Shown here in pieces: positions 1 through 5,609 of a stretch of 7,006 nucleotides of DNA. A program made the position numbers and the translations under genes. A model generated the notes under the pieces. That model saw only the letters and a program-made list of their open reading frames with translations, ran no database searches and had not been told where the DNA came from. Source of the DNA: Bacillota bacterium (GTDB taxonomy: Bacteria; Bacillota; Clostridia; Lachnospirales; Lachnospiraceae); NCBI GenBank assembly GCA_017861355.1, contig JAGFXQ010000278.1:1-7006 (forward strand). The letters run 5' to 3'. How positions within the stretch are numbered: position 1 is the stretch's first letter; every line of letters begins with the position of its first letter.

Positions 1-1
1 T

Positions 2-1216
2 ATCGGTGCTTATGTCGTTGAATCAAACGGAGAGAAAATCACCTTCCTTGACACGCCGGGACATGAAGCCTTCACAGCGATGCGTAAACGTGGTGCTAAA
101 TCAACGGATATTGCAATCTTAGTTGTAGCAGCAGATGATGGTGTTATGCCTCAGACAATCGAAGCAATCAATCATGCTAAGGCTGCCGGAGTACAAATCA
201 TCGTTGCTATCAACAAAATTGATAAACCAAGTGCGAATATTGAACGTGTTAAGCAAGAACTTACCGAATATGAATTAGTTGCAGAGGATTGGGGTGGCGA
301 CACCATCTTCGTTCCGGTTTCAGCACATACGAAGGAAGGTATCAGTCAGCTACTTGAGATGATTCTTCTGACAGCAGAAATAGGTGAATTGAAGGCAAAT
401 CCGGATCGTAATGCAAGAGGTATCGTAATAGAAGCAGAGCTTGATAAGGGCAGAGGTCCGGTAGCTACAATTCTCGTGCAGAAGGGTACCCTTCGTGTCG
501 GTGATAGTGTTGCAGTTGGCTCATCCTTTGGTAAGGTTCGTGCTATGAATGATGATAAGGGAAGAAGAGTAAAAGAAGCGACACCTTCCACCCCTGTTGA
601 GATCCTAGGCTTAAATGAAGTACCGGATGCAGGTGAGACTTTACTTGCTACCAGCAGTGAAAAAGAAGCAAGAACGATTGCGGATGCATATCTTTCACAA
701 AGTAAGGAAAGACTGCTTGCAGATACGAAAGCAAAATTATCCTTGGATGGTCTATTCTCACAGATCCAGGCTGGTAATATTAAGGAGCTTAATCTGATCA
801 TTAAAGCGGATGTTCAAGGTTCTGTTGAAGCAATGAAGCAAAGCTTATTAAAGCTTAGTAATAAAGAGGTTGCAGTACGCATTCTTCATGGTGGTGTTGG
901 TGCAATCAATGAATCTGACGTAATTCTCGCAAGTACCTCCAATGCGATTATCATCGGTTTTAATGTGAAACCGGATAATGCAGCAAAAGAGACAGCGGAC
1001 CGTGAAAAGGTTGATGTTAAGCTATATCGTGTCATTTACAATGCAATCAATGATATCGAGGCAGCCATGAAGGGTATGTTAGATCCGGTATTTGAGGAAC
1101 GTATCATCGGCCATGCAGATATTCGAATGACCTTTAAGGCATCCGGTATTGGAACTAATCGAAGAATCAGGATGTTTGTATTTTGGTGCAATCTCCTGAT
1201 TCTTACGGGACTTTAA
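2..1216 (+). CDS. infB: Translation initiation factor IF-2, 5'-truncated by the window and with a disrupted C-terminus
   Basis: This GTPase places initiator fMet-tRNA on the 30S subunit and promotes 50S joining. The window opens inside the G domain, so the P-loop (G1) is off the left edge. Visible are G3 DTPGHE (about 50-67), G4 NKID (212-223) and a G5-like SAHTKEG (about 329-349). Domain II follows (RGIVIEAELDKGRGPVATILVQKGTL), then the linker/C1 domain (LNLIIKADVQGSVEAM, ILHGGVGAINESD). The start of C2 (MLDPVFEERIIGHADIR, TFKASGIGT) is intact to about 1156. After that the frame reads 20 unrelated residues and stops at TAA 1214-1216. Family members continue for about 80 more residues, forming the fMet-tRNA-binding C2 domain. 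Identity is certain. Whether the truncated end is real is doubtful, because IF-2 is essential. rbfA follows 30 bases downstream, as in many bacterial infB operons. Confidence 0.95.
   Translation: MGAYVVESNGEKITFLDTPGHEAFTAMRKRGAKSTDIAILVVAADDGVMPQTIEAINHAKAAGVQIIVAINKIDKPSANIERVKQELTEYELVAEDWGGDTIFVPVSAHTKEGISQLLEMILLTAEIGELKANPDRNARGIVIEAELDKGRGPVATILVQKGTLRVGDSVAVGSSFGKVRAMNDDKGRRVKEATPSTPVEILGLNEVPDAGETLLATSSEKEARTIADAYLSQSKERLLADTKAKLSLDGLFSQIQAGNIKELNLIIKADVQGSVEAMKQSLLKLSNKEVAVRILHGGVGAINESDVILASTSNAIIIGFNVKPDNAAKETADREKVDVKLYRVIYNAINDIEAAMKGMLDPVFEERIIGHADIRMTFKASGIGTNRRIRMFVFWCNLLILTGL
1162..1204. repeat. Perfect 11-bp inverted repeat with 21-base loop at the infB break
   Basis: The left arm AAGAATCAGGA (1162-1172) and right arm TCCTGATTCTT (1194-1204) are exact reverse complements. 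The structure lies at the point where the IF-2 frame goes wrong. There is no following T-run, so it does not look like an intrinsic terminator. Confidence 0.85.
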
Positions 1217-1235
1217 ACTGCTTCGAAGAGGCAGT
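1217..1235 (+). other. Small stem-loop just upstream of the rbfA ribosome binding site
   Basis: ACTGCTTC (1217-1224) pairs with GAGGCAGT (1228-1235) around a GAA loop, giving eight pairs including one G-U. The rbfA Shine-Dalgarno GGAGG (1238-1242) lies 3 bases further on and stays outside the stem. With no T-run after it, termination is unlikely. It may be fortuitous, since this stretch may also be leftover IF-2 coding sequence. Confidence 0.4.
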
Positions 1236-1246
1236 ATGGAGGTTAT

Positions 1247-1732
1247 ATGAGAAAAAACAGTATTAAAAACACCAGAATAAACGGTGAAGTACAAAAAGTG
1301 TTAAGTACATTAATCAGTCGGGAGATCAAGGATCCAAGAATCAATCCGATGACTAGTGTAGTTGCAGTTGAAGTAGCACCGGACTTAAAGACAGCCAAGG
1401 TATATATCAGTGTTCTGGGAGACGATGAGTCGAAGGAAGCAACTCGCAAAGGGTTAAAGAGTGCAGCATCCTTTATGCGAGGACAATTGGCAAAAACGTT
1501 GAACCTTAGAAACACCCCGGAGCTGACCTTTATCATTGATAGCTCCATCGAATACGGTGTACACATGTCAAAGCTGATTGATGAAGTGAATAGAAAATCC
1601 ATACATTCGGACGAGGAACTGACCGAAGATGAGGACGATGATGCGAGTGATTCAGATGATTCAGATGATGATACGAGTGACTCCGACGATGATGAGGATG
1701 ACACAGAAGATGACGCAGACAGAGAAGATTAA
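1247..1732 (+). CDS. rbfA: Ribosome-binding factor A with an Asp/Ser-rich C-terminal tail
   Basis: RbfA is a small KH-fold protein that binds the 30S subunit near helix 1 of 16S rRNA and supports late maturation and cold adaptation. Residues 1-120 match the family: an N-terminal helix (RINGEVQKVLSTLISREIKDPRI), MTSVVAVEVAPDLKTAKVYISVLG, RKGLKSAASFMRGQLAKTLNLRNTPELTFIID, and SIEYGVHMSKLIDEV. The ATG at 1247 follows GGAGG (1238-1242) by 4 bases. At 161 aa it is longer than the usual 115-130 because of an acidic tail from about residue 122, almost all D, S and E. The tail contains two near-identical nine-residue units, DDDASDSDD (130-138) and DDDTSDSDD (140-148). The tail has no obvious domain. 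nrnA starts 27 bases downstream. Confidence 0.97.
   Translation: MRKNSIKNTRINGEVQKVLSTLISREIKDPRINPMTSVVAVEVAPDLKTAKVYISVLGDDESKEATRKGLKSAASFMRGQLAKTLNLRNTPELTFIIDSSIEYGVHMSKLIDEVNRKSIHSDEELTEDEDDDASDSDDSDDDTSDSDDDEDDTEDDADRED
1634..1690 (+). repeat. Imperfect 27-bp coding repeat in the rbfA acidic tail
   Basis: Two units (1634-1660 and 1664-1690), separated by one serine codon, encode DDDASDSDD and DDDTSDSDD. Within them TTCAGATGA is tandemly duplicated (1651-1659 and 1660-1668). The units differ at several third positions, so the duplication is not brand new. Such repeats can expand or contract by replication slippage. Confidence 0.7.
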
Positions 1733-1740
1733 TCTTCTCT
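1721..1740. repeat. Perfect 20-bp palindrome across the rbfA stop codon
   Basis: AGAGAAGATT followed by AATCTTCTCT is an exact palindrome. The rbfA TAA (1730-1732) sits in its centre. As RNA it can form an 8-bp stem with a UUAA loop, ending 5 bases before the nrnA Shine-Dalgarno GAGGA (1746-1750). The right half UCUUCU (1733-1738) could instead pair with AGAAGA (1742-1747), which overlaps the start of that Shine-Dalgarno. A role in translational coupling is inference only. Confidence 0.75.
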
Positions 1741-1759
1741 AAGAAGAGGATAATAGCCT

Positions 1760-2708
1760 ATGAATAAGATTAATGCAGAAGTAATGGGTGCAAAAAGAAT
1801 AGTAATAGCCGGACATATCAGACCGGACGGGGACTGTATCGGTTCTTGTACTGCTCTCTACTTGTATCTTAGTCAGAACATGGAGAAGCTTGGTTTGGAG
1901 AAGGTAGATGTGTATCTTGAACCCTTTGGTAATGAATTCCGGATCTTAGCGGGTGTCGAGGCAATCAGACATTCTTATGATACCGAAGAGACCTATGATA
2001 CCTTTATTTCATTGGACTGCGGAAGTTTGGACCGACTAGGCAATGCATTAAGTTTTTATAATAAAGCTAAGAAAACGATCAACATTGACCACCACGGTGA
2101 ACCATGTGGTGGCTGATGCTTCCTCGACCTGTGAGGTTTTATTTACATTGATGGAAGAGGAAGAGGTTACGAAGGATATTGCCGCAGCGCTATATGTTGG
2201 ACTCATTCATGATACCGGTGTATTCAAGCATAGTAATACCTCGGAGAAGACAATGAATATCGCAGGTAAATTAATCTCGAAGGGAATCGATTTCTCTTCC
2301 CTGATCGATGAATCCTTTTATGCAAAGACTTATATGCAGAATCAGATATTAGGACGCTGCCTTATGGAAAGCATGCTTGTGCTGGGAGGGAAAGTAGTAT
2401 TTGCATCCCTGAGCCGAAGAATGCTTGATTTTTATGAGGCAACGACGGCTGACCTGGACGGAATCATAGATCAATTACGTGTAACGAAAGGAACCGAGGT
2501 TGCTATCTTTATCTACGAGACCGATCTTCATGAATATAAAGTGAGTATGAGGTCCAATGGTGAGATGAATGTAAGTAAGATCGCGGTATACTTCGGTGGC
2601 GGCGGACATATCAAGGCTGCCGGCTGTACGATGCGTGGCTCTGTACATGATGTTATTAATAATTTAACCGCTCATATCGAAGCACAATTAAAAGAAATCG
2701 AAGGATAA
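1760..2708 (+). pseudogene. nrnA: DHH/DHHA1 phosphoesterase (nanoRNase / pAp phosphatase), frameshifted
   Basis: NrnA-type enzymes degrade 2-5 nt RNA fragments to mononucleotides and dephosphorylate pAp, using metal ions bound by DHH-family motifs. Frame 1 (1760-2116) carries motif I GHIRPDGDCIGS, motif II ISLDCGS and motif III NIDHH (residues 108-112). It then runs into EPCGG and a TGA at 2114-2116. The rest continues in another frame from about 2094: VNHVVADASSTCEVLF, motif IV ALYVGLIHDTGVFKHS, and the DHHA1 glycine motif FGGGGHIKAAG near the end. Homologues have about 7-8 residues (ISNxxFG-like) between DHH and VNHVV; here they are absent. A loss of about 23 bases explains both the gap and the frame (949+23 is divisible by 3; 323 aa restored). 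ATG 1760 follows GAGGA at 1746-1750. Either a real mutation or an assembly error is possible. Confidence 0.9.
2089..2112. repeat. Perfect 7-bp inverted repeat at the nrnA frame break
   Basis: CCACCAC (2089-2095) and GTGGTGG (2106-2112) are exact reverse complements separated by 10 bases. The left arm encodes the last D base and both H residues of the DHH motif. The missing codons would lie at its inner edge, in or next to the loop. Confidence 0.75.
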
Positions 2709-2724
2709 AATGACCGGCTTTGAT

Positions 2725-2730
2725 AAGGGG
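2725..2730 (+). promoter_or_regulatory. Ribosome binding site for truB (TTG start)
   Basis: AAGGGG lies 9 bases before TTG 2740. It supports the non-ATG start, because the next in-frame ATG would remove the conserved FDGIINVYKEKG N-terminus. Confidence 0.6.
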
Positions 2731-2739
2731 TGCTGACAA

Positions 2740-3645
2740 TTGTTTGATGGAATAATCAATGTATATAAAGAAAAAGGATATACCTCTCACGATGTTGTTG
2801 CTAAAATGAGAGGTATCTTAAAGATGAAAAAAATAGGACATACAGGAACACTGGATCCCGATGCGGAAGGAGTCTTACCGGTATGTGTCGGGAAGGCGAC
2901 AAAGCTCGTCGATCTGATTACTGATAAAGATAAAACCTACCTGGCAGAATGCAAGTTGGGAGTTACGACAGATACACAGGACCTTACCGGTACTGTCATT
3001 AAGACGTCTGAAGTAAATACTAATCTATCGGAGCTTGCATCAGTAATTAATAGCTACATAGGGGAATACCTTCAACTGCCGCCTATGTATTCTGCAATTA
3101 AGGTGGACGGAAAGAAACTGTATGAACTGGCAAGACAGGGGAAGGAAATCGAGCGGGAGAGACGCAGAGTGATCATACGTGATATCCGTTTGCTGAATTA
3201 CAACGAAACCGAACAAGAATTCACGGTATTGGTGGAGTGCGGAAAAGGAACCTATATCCGTACGCTGCTTCATGATATTGGAGAGTCTCTCGGTTGCGGA
3301 GCAACGATGAAGAGCCTGATTCGAACCCGGGTTGGAGCCTTTTCACTGGAGGAGGCAAAGAAGCTGTCAGAAATCGAAGAACTCGTTCGTGAGGACAAGC
3401 TTCAATCCCATATTGTAACTATCGAAGAGATGTTTTCTCATTATTCAAAACTGATTGTGGTAAGCGAATATCATAAATTAATATACAATGGCAATCTATT
3501 TACCACGGAACATATCCTTCCTATGAAACTCGAGGATTTAACCGATACGGTTCGGGTGTATGATTCTGAGGAGCATTTTATCGGACTCTATTCGTATCAC
3601 CGTGAGGACGGTTTGTTTAAACCAAAGAAAATGTTCCTACAATAA
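2740..3645 (+). CDS. truB: tRNA pseudouridine(55) synthase TruB
   Basis: TruB isomerises U55 in the T-loop of elongator tRNAs to pseudouridine and also acts as a tRNA chaperone. The N-terminus GIINVYKEKGYTSHDVV is the standard family opening. The catalytic Asp is D39 in GHTGTLDPDAEGVLPVCVGKATKL. KTYLAECKLGVTTDTQDLTG and LQLPPMYSAIKVDGKKLYELARQG are the other hallmark segments, followed by VECGKGTYIRTLLHDIGESLG and LIRTRVGAFSLEEA. Residues from about 235 form a C-terminal RNA-binding extension of the shorter, non-PUA type. At 301 aa it is of normal size and intact. The start is TTG 2740 with AAGGGG 9 bases upstream. The gene begins 31 bases after the nrnA stop and is probably cotranscribed with it. 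Confidence 0.97.
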   Translation: MFDGIINVYKEKGYTSHDVVAKMRGILKMKKIGHTGTLDPDAEGVLPVCVGKATKLVDLITDKDKTYLAECKLGVTTDTQDLTGTVIKTSEVNTNLSELASVINSYIGEYLQLPPMYSAIKVDGKKLYELARQGKEIERERRRVIIRDIRLLNYNETEQEFTVLVECGKGTYIRTLLHDIGESLGCGATMKSLIRTRVGAFSLEEAKKLSEIEELVREDKLQSHIVTIEEMFSHYSKLIVVSEYHKLIYNGNLFTTEHILPMKLEDLTDTVRVYDSEEHFIGLYSYHREDGLFKPKKMFLQ

Positions 3646-3667
3646 TGTAAATAAATTTGCGCTGCCA

Positions 3668-3716
3668 AGTTTGTGCCTGCGTCATCAAAGTGCATATGAC
3701 GTACTTAGCACAAACT
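3668..3716 (+). other. Two-part stem-loop between truB and ribF
   Basis: The outer stem AGTTTGTGC (3668-3676) pairs perfectly with GCACAAACT (3708-3716). An inner stem CGTCAT (3680-3685) pairs perfectly with ATGACG (3696-3701). An asymmetric internal loop (3 and 6 bases) separates them, and the apical loop is 10 bases. It is followed by a smaller ACCC-AAA-GGGT hairpin (about 3718-3728). No T-run follows, so it is probably not an intrinsic terminator. It sits in the largest gap of the operon (3646-3778) and may be an mRNA processing or stability element, a protein-binding leader, or a small dispersed palindromic repeat. No known riboswitch was recognised. Confidence 0.6.
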
Positions 3717-3768
3717 AACCCAAAGGGTAGGCATAAATTCATGCTGTGCAGGTGTATAGTGTCAGAAT

Positions 3769-3772
3769 GGAG
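3769..3772 (+). promoter_or_regulatory. Ribosome binding site deciding the ribF start
   Basis: GGAG lies 6 bases before ATG 3779. The earlier in-frame candidates GTG 3746 and ATG 3767 have no comparable purine-rich site, so ATG 3779 is preferred. Confidence 0.6.
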
Positions 3773-3778
3773 ATTGTT

Positions 3779-4699
3779 ATGGAATATATAGCTGGAAATA
3801 CAGAGTTTATTTATAAAAACACAGTGGTCACTCTTGGCAAATTTGATGGTCTTCACCTGGGACATCAAGAACTGATCGATCGGGTGATCTCATATAAGAA
3901 TCAAGGCTTGACAGCTGTAATGTTTAGCTTCTTGATGCATCCGGGCAATCTCTTCTCCGATAAAGAATTTGAACTCATCTATACCGAGGAGGAAAAGGTT
4001 GCTAAGCTAAATCACTCCGGTATTGATGTTCTTATTTCTTATCCCTTTACCGAGGAAACCAGATCAATGGAGCCAGAGGATTTCATCAGCGAGATACTGG
4101 TTAAGAAGCTGGATGTGAAGGTGATTGTAGTCGGTAAGGACTTTCGTTTTGGCTATCATGCATCAGGTGATGTTGCTTTTCTTAAGCAAAGAGCAGCGGT
4201 CTATGGCTATCAGGTGATCGATTGTGAGAAAAGAACCTGGAAGAACGAAGTGATCAGCAGCTCAGTGATTCGCAAAGCGCTCAAACAGGGAGATATCGAG
4301 TCTGCCAATGCAATGCTTGGTAAGCCCTATTCTATTCGAGGGGAAGTATTACATGGCAGAAGAATCGGACGTACCATTGGAATGCCTACAACGAACCTCA
4401 TTCCCTCTACTTCAAAGCTCCTGCCACCTTGCGGAGTCTATGTATCAAAGACCTTAATTGATGGCAAATACCATGGCAGTGTTACGAACATTGGTTATAA
4501 ACCAACCGTAGGAGAAGAAGAATTTATTGGTGTTGAGACCTTTATCTTTGACTATGACGGAGATTTGTATGGAGAGATGATCGAGATAGAGCTTTTCTAT
4601 TACATTCGTACAGAACTAAAATTTGACTCGATTGAAGAGCTGATTATTAAGATGAGAGAAGATATTATCTTGGCTAAGAAATATCTGGAACATATATAA
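3779..4699 (+). CDS. ribF: Bifunctional riboflavin kinase / FAD synthetase
   Basis: RibF phosphorylates riboflavin to FMN and then adenylylates FMN to FAD in the cytosol. The N-terminal nucleotidyltransferase half shows VVTLGKFDGLHLGHQELI (HxGH-type ATP site), FSFLMHPGNLF, IVVGKDFRFGYHASGD and ISSSVIRKAL. The C-terminal flavokinase half begins near GKPYSIRGEVLHGRRIGRTIGMPTTNL. This carries PTTN where PTAN is commoner. It continues with GVYVSKTLIDGKYHGSVTNIGYKPTV and VETFIFDYDGDLYGEMIEIELFYYIR. At 306 aa from ATG 3779 it is full length. Extending to GTG 3746 would add 11 non-conserved residues. No FMN riboswitch is evident upstream, which fits constitutive expression with the translation genes. 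It is the last gene before a strong terminator. Confidence 0.96.
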   Translation: MEYIAGNTEFIYKNTVVTLGKFDGLHLGHQELIDRVISYKNQGLTAVMFSFLMHPGNLFSDKEFELIYTEEEKVAKLNHSGIDVLISYPFTEETRSMEPEDFISEILVKKLDVKVIVVGKDFRFGYHASGDVAFLKQRAAVYGYQVIDCEKRTWKNEVISSSVIRKALKQGDIESANAMLGKPYSIRGEVLHGRRIGRTIGMPTTNLIPSTSKLLPPCGVYVSKTLIDGKYHGSVTNIGYKPTVGEEEFIGVETFIFDYDGDLYGEMIEIELFYYIRTELKFDSIEELIIKMREDIILAKKYLEHI

Positions 4700-4703
4700 A
4701 TAG

Positions 4704-4741
4704 TTGCCCCGATGCATTTGTGCATCCAGGGCAATTTTTTT
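4704..4741 (+). terminator. Rho-independent terminator after ribF
   Basis: TTGCCC (4704-4709) pairs with GGGCAA (4729-4734). GATGCA (4711-4716) pairs with TGCATC (4721-4726) around a TTTG loop, with a small internal bulge. A run of seven T follows immediately (4735-4741). It starts 5 bases after the ribF stop and should end the infB-ribF transcript. Confidence 0.93.
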
Positions 4742-4826
4742 GTGAAGAGCTGACTCATTATTCTTGGGTCGGCGTTCTGTATCATATGTTTATTATTATA
4801 AAAACATTAAAATTATGGAAAAAGTA

Positions 4827-4855
4827 TTTCAAGATGATGGGAATTATAGTATACT
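4827..4855 (+). promoter_or_regulatory. Possible sigma-A promoter for the ABC transporter genes
   Basis: A TATACT -10 element (4850-4855) is preceded at 17 bases by a weak -35, TTTCAA (4827-4832), in an AT-rich stretch. Transcription would begin near 4862, about 44 bases before the ATPase start. The -35 matches consensus at only three positions, so this is tentative. A separate promoter is expected because a terminator lies upstream. Confidence 0.35.
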
Positions 4856-4892
4856 TAAAAAAGTCTAAAATAACCAATTATACTTAGGTGAT

Positions 4893-4897
4893 GGGGG
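4893..4897 (+). promoter_or_regulatory. Ribosome binding site deciding the ABC ATPase start
   Basis: GGGGG lies 8 bases before ATG 4906. This favours ATG 4906 over GTG 4888, because a start at 4888 would place the site inside the coding region and add MMGVVI ahead of the usual MLSVSNVTKKYG opening. Confidence 0.6.
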
Positions 4898-4905
4898 TAG
4901 TAATA

Positions 4906-5607
4906 ATGTTATCAGTGAGTAATGTAACAAAGAAATATGGTAAGCTGATTGCCAACGATCAGATCAGTTTCCAAATTAATCCACAGGAGATTTCTGTTCT
5001 TCTCGGACCGAACGGAGCCGGCAAATCTACAATAATCAAATGCATTGCCGGATTGCTAAAATTCGATGGAAGCATCTTAATTAACGGAAATGAAAATAAA
5101 TCATTACAGGCAAAAAGAGAGCTGGGATATATTCCTGAGATTCCGGCCCTGTATGATATGTTAACGGTATGGGAGCACCTGGAATTCATCGCTCGGGCGT
5201 ATTCTTTGCAGAACTGGAAGGAGCGAGCGGAAGATCTTCTTACACGCTTTGAGCTAGAGGATAAGAAGAAAAAGCTTGGAACAGAATTATCCAAAGGTAT
5301 GCAACAAAAAGTAAGTATCTGCTGTGGACTGTTACCTCAGCCGAAAGTAATCTTATTTGATGAGCCATTAGTTGGTTTGGATCCGCATGCGATCAAAGAG
5401 TTAAAGAATCTATTTATCGAGCTTCGTAATGACGGAGCCTCTATACTAATCAGTACCCATATGTTAGATAGTGTGGAAGAATTCTGGGATAGCACAAATA
5501 TTATGATCAATGGCAAAATAGCCGCAAGAAGAACCCGTAACGAGATTGTGGGCTCCGGGGAGGATCTGGAAGCACTGTTCTTTAAGATTACGGAAGGGGA
5601 GAAGTAA
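4906..5607 (+). CDS. ABC transporter ATP-binding protein (ABC-2 / EcsA-like)
   Basis: This is a cytoplasmic nucleotide-binding subunit that would power export by the adjoining membrane protein. Motifs in 233-aa numbering are an A-loop Tyr in VTKKYGKL (Y11), Walker A GPNGAGKST (34-42), signature LSKGMQQKV (128-136), Walker B VILFDEP (148-154), D-loop GLDP (157-160) and H-loop ISTH (H185). The Q-loop position holds Glu (E78 in LGYIPEIP) where most ABC ATPases have Gln. I recall EcsA-type proteins having the similar IPETP, so this probably marks a subfamily and not a defect. The length is standard for a single domain. The stop lies 2 bases before the next start, so the two are almost certainly translationally coupled. 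Substrate is unknown. Confidence 0.95.
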   Translation: MLSVSNVTKKYGKLIANDQISFQINPQEISVLLGPNGAGKSTIIKCIAGLLKFDGSILINGNENKSLQAKRELGYIPEIPALYDMLTVWEHLEFIARAYSLQNWKERAEDLLTRFELEDKKKKLGTELSKGMQQKVSICCGLLPQPKVILFDEPLVGLDPHAIKELKNLFIELRNDGASILISTHMLDSVEEFWDSTNIMINGKIAARRTRNEIVGSGEDLEALFFKITEGEK

Positions 5608-5609
5608 GC

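Larger units (their letters stand above)
1157..1246 (+). other. Disrupted IF-2 C2-domain region with apparent out-of-frame remnants
   Basis: The bases between the last recognisable IF-2 residues and the rbfA start are far fewer than the roughly 240 expected for the rest of C2. Three stretches in the expected order resemble it if small indels are allowed. Bases 1168-1193 can be read as approximately GCYVFDGAI. Bases 1208-1230 give G-T-L-N-S-L-R-R if one base is added after AACT. Bases 1228-1243 resemble E-A-(Y)-V-M-E-V. The family pattern is IAGCYVxDG, then YEGxLxSLKRFKDDV, then IEAYxMxEV. This matching was done by eye from knowledge of the family, so it is suggestive and not proven. Confidence 0.5.

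Noticed and set aside
346..801. A 151-codon open frame on the minus strand inside infB
   Set aside because: It lies wholly opposite conserved IF-2 codons, has no family resemblance and no start signals.
1157..1216. A small insertion element or MITE in infB
   Set aside because: The inverted repeat is only 43 bases, no flanking target duplication is visible, and the contained bases look more like eroded IF-2 codons than foreign DNA.
1162..1235. Intrinsic terminator between infB and rbfA
   Set aside because: Two hairpins exist but neither is followed by a T-run, and the rbfA ribosome binding site follows at once.
1243..1704. A 153-codon open frame on the minus strand, serine-rich
   Set aside because: It is the mirror of the Asp-rich tail and body of rbfA: GAT/GAC read backwards gives ATC/GTC, and shifted frames give Ser. 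It has no ribosome binding site or recognisable domain, and rbfA is clearly the real gene.
2085..2116. A programmed +1 frameshift or translational bypass rescuing nrnA
   Set aside because: There is no recognised slippery sequence or take-off/landing codon pair, and shifting alone would still leave out the conserved 7-8 residue linker. A deletion or sequence error explains both facts.
3646..3778. FMN riboswitch upstream of ribF
   Set aside because: The region is too short and lacks the conserved multi-stem FMN aptamer sequence blocks; only one two-part stem-loop and a tiny hairpin are visible.
4742..4826. Small gene or second promoter between the terminator and the ABC operon
   Set aside because: No open frame with a ribosome binding site is present. 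TTGGGT (4764-4769) has no -10 element at an acceptable distance. A GACTC/GGGTC pairing there is weak.
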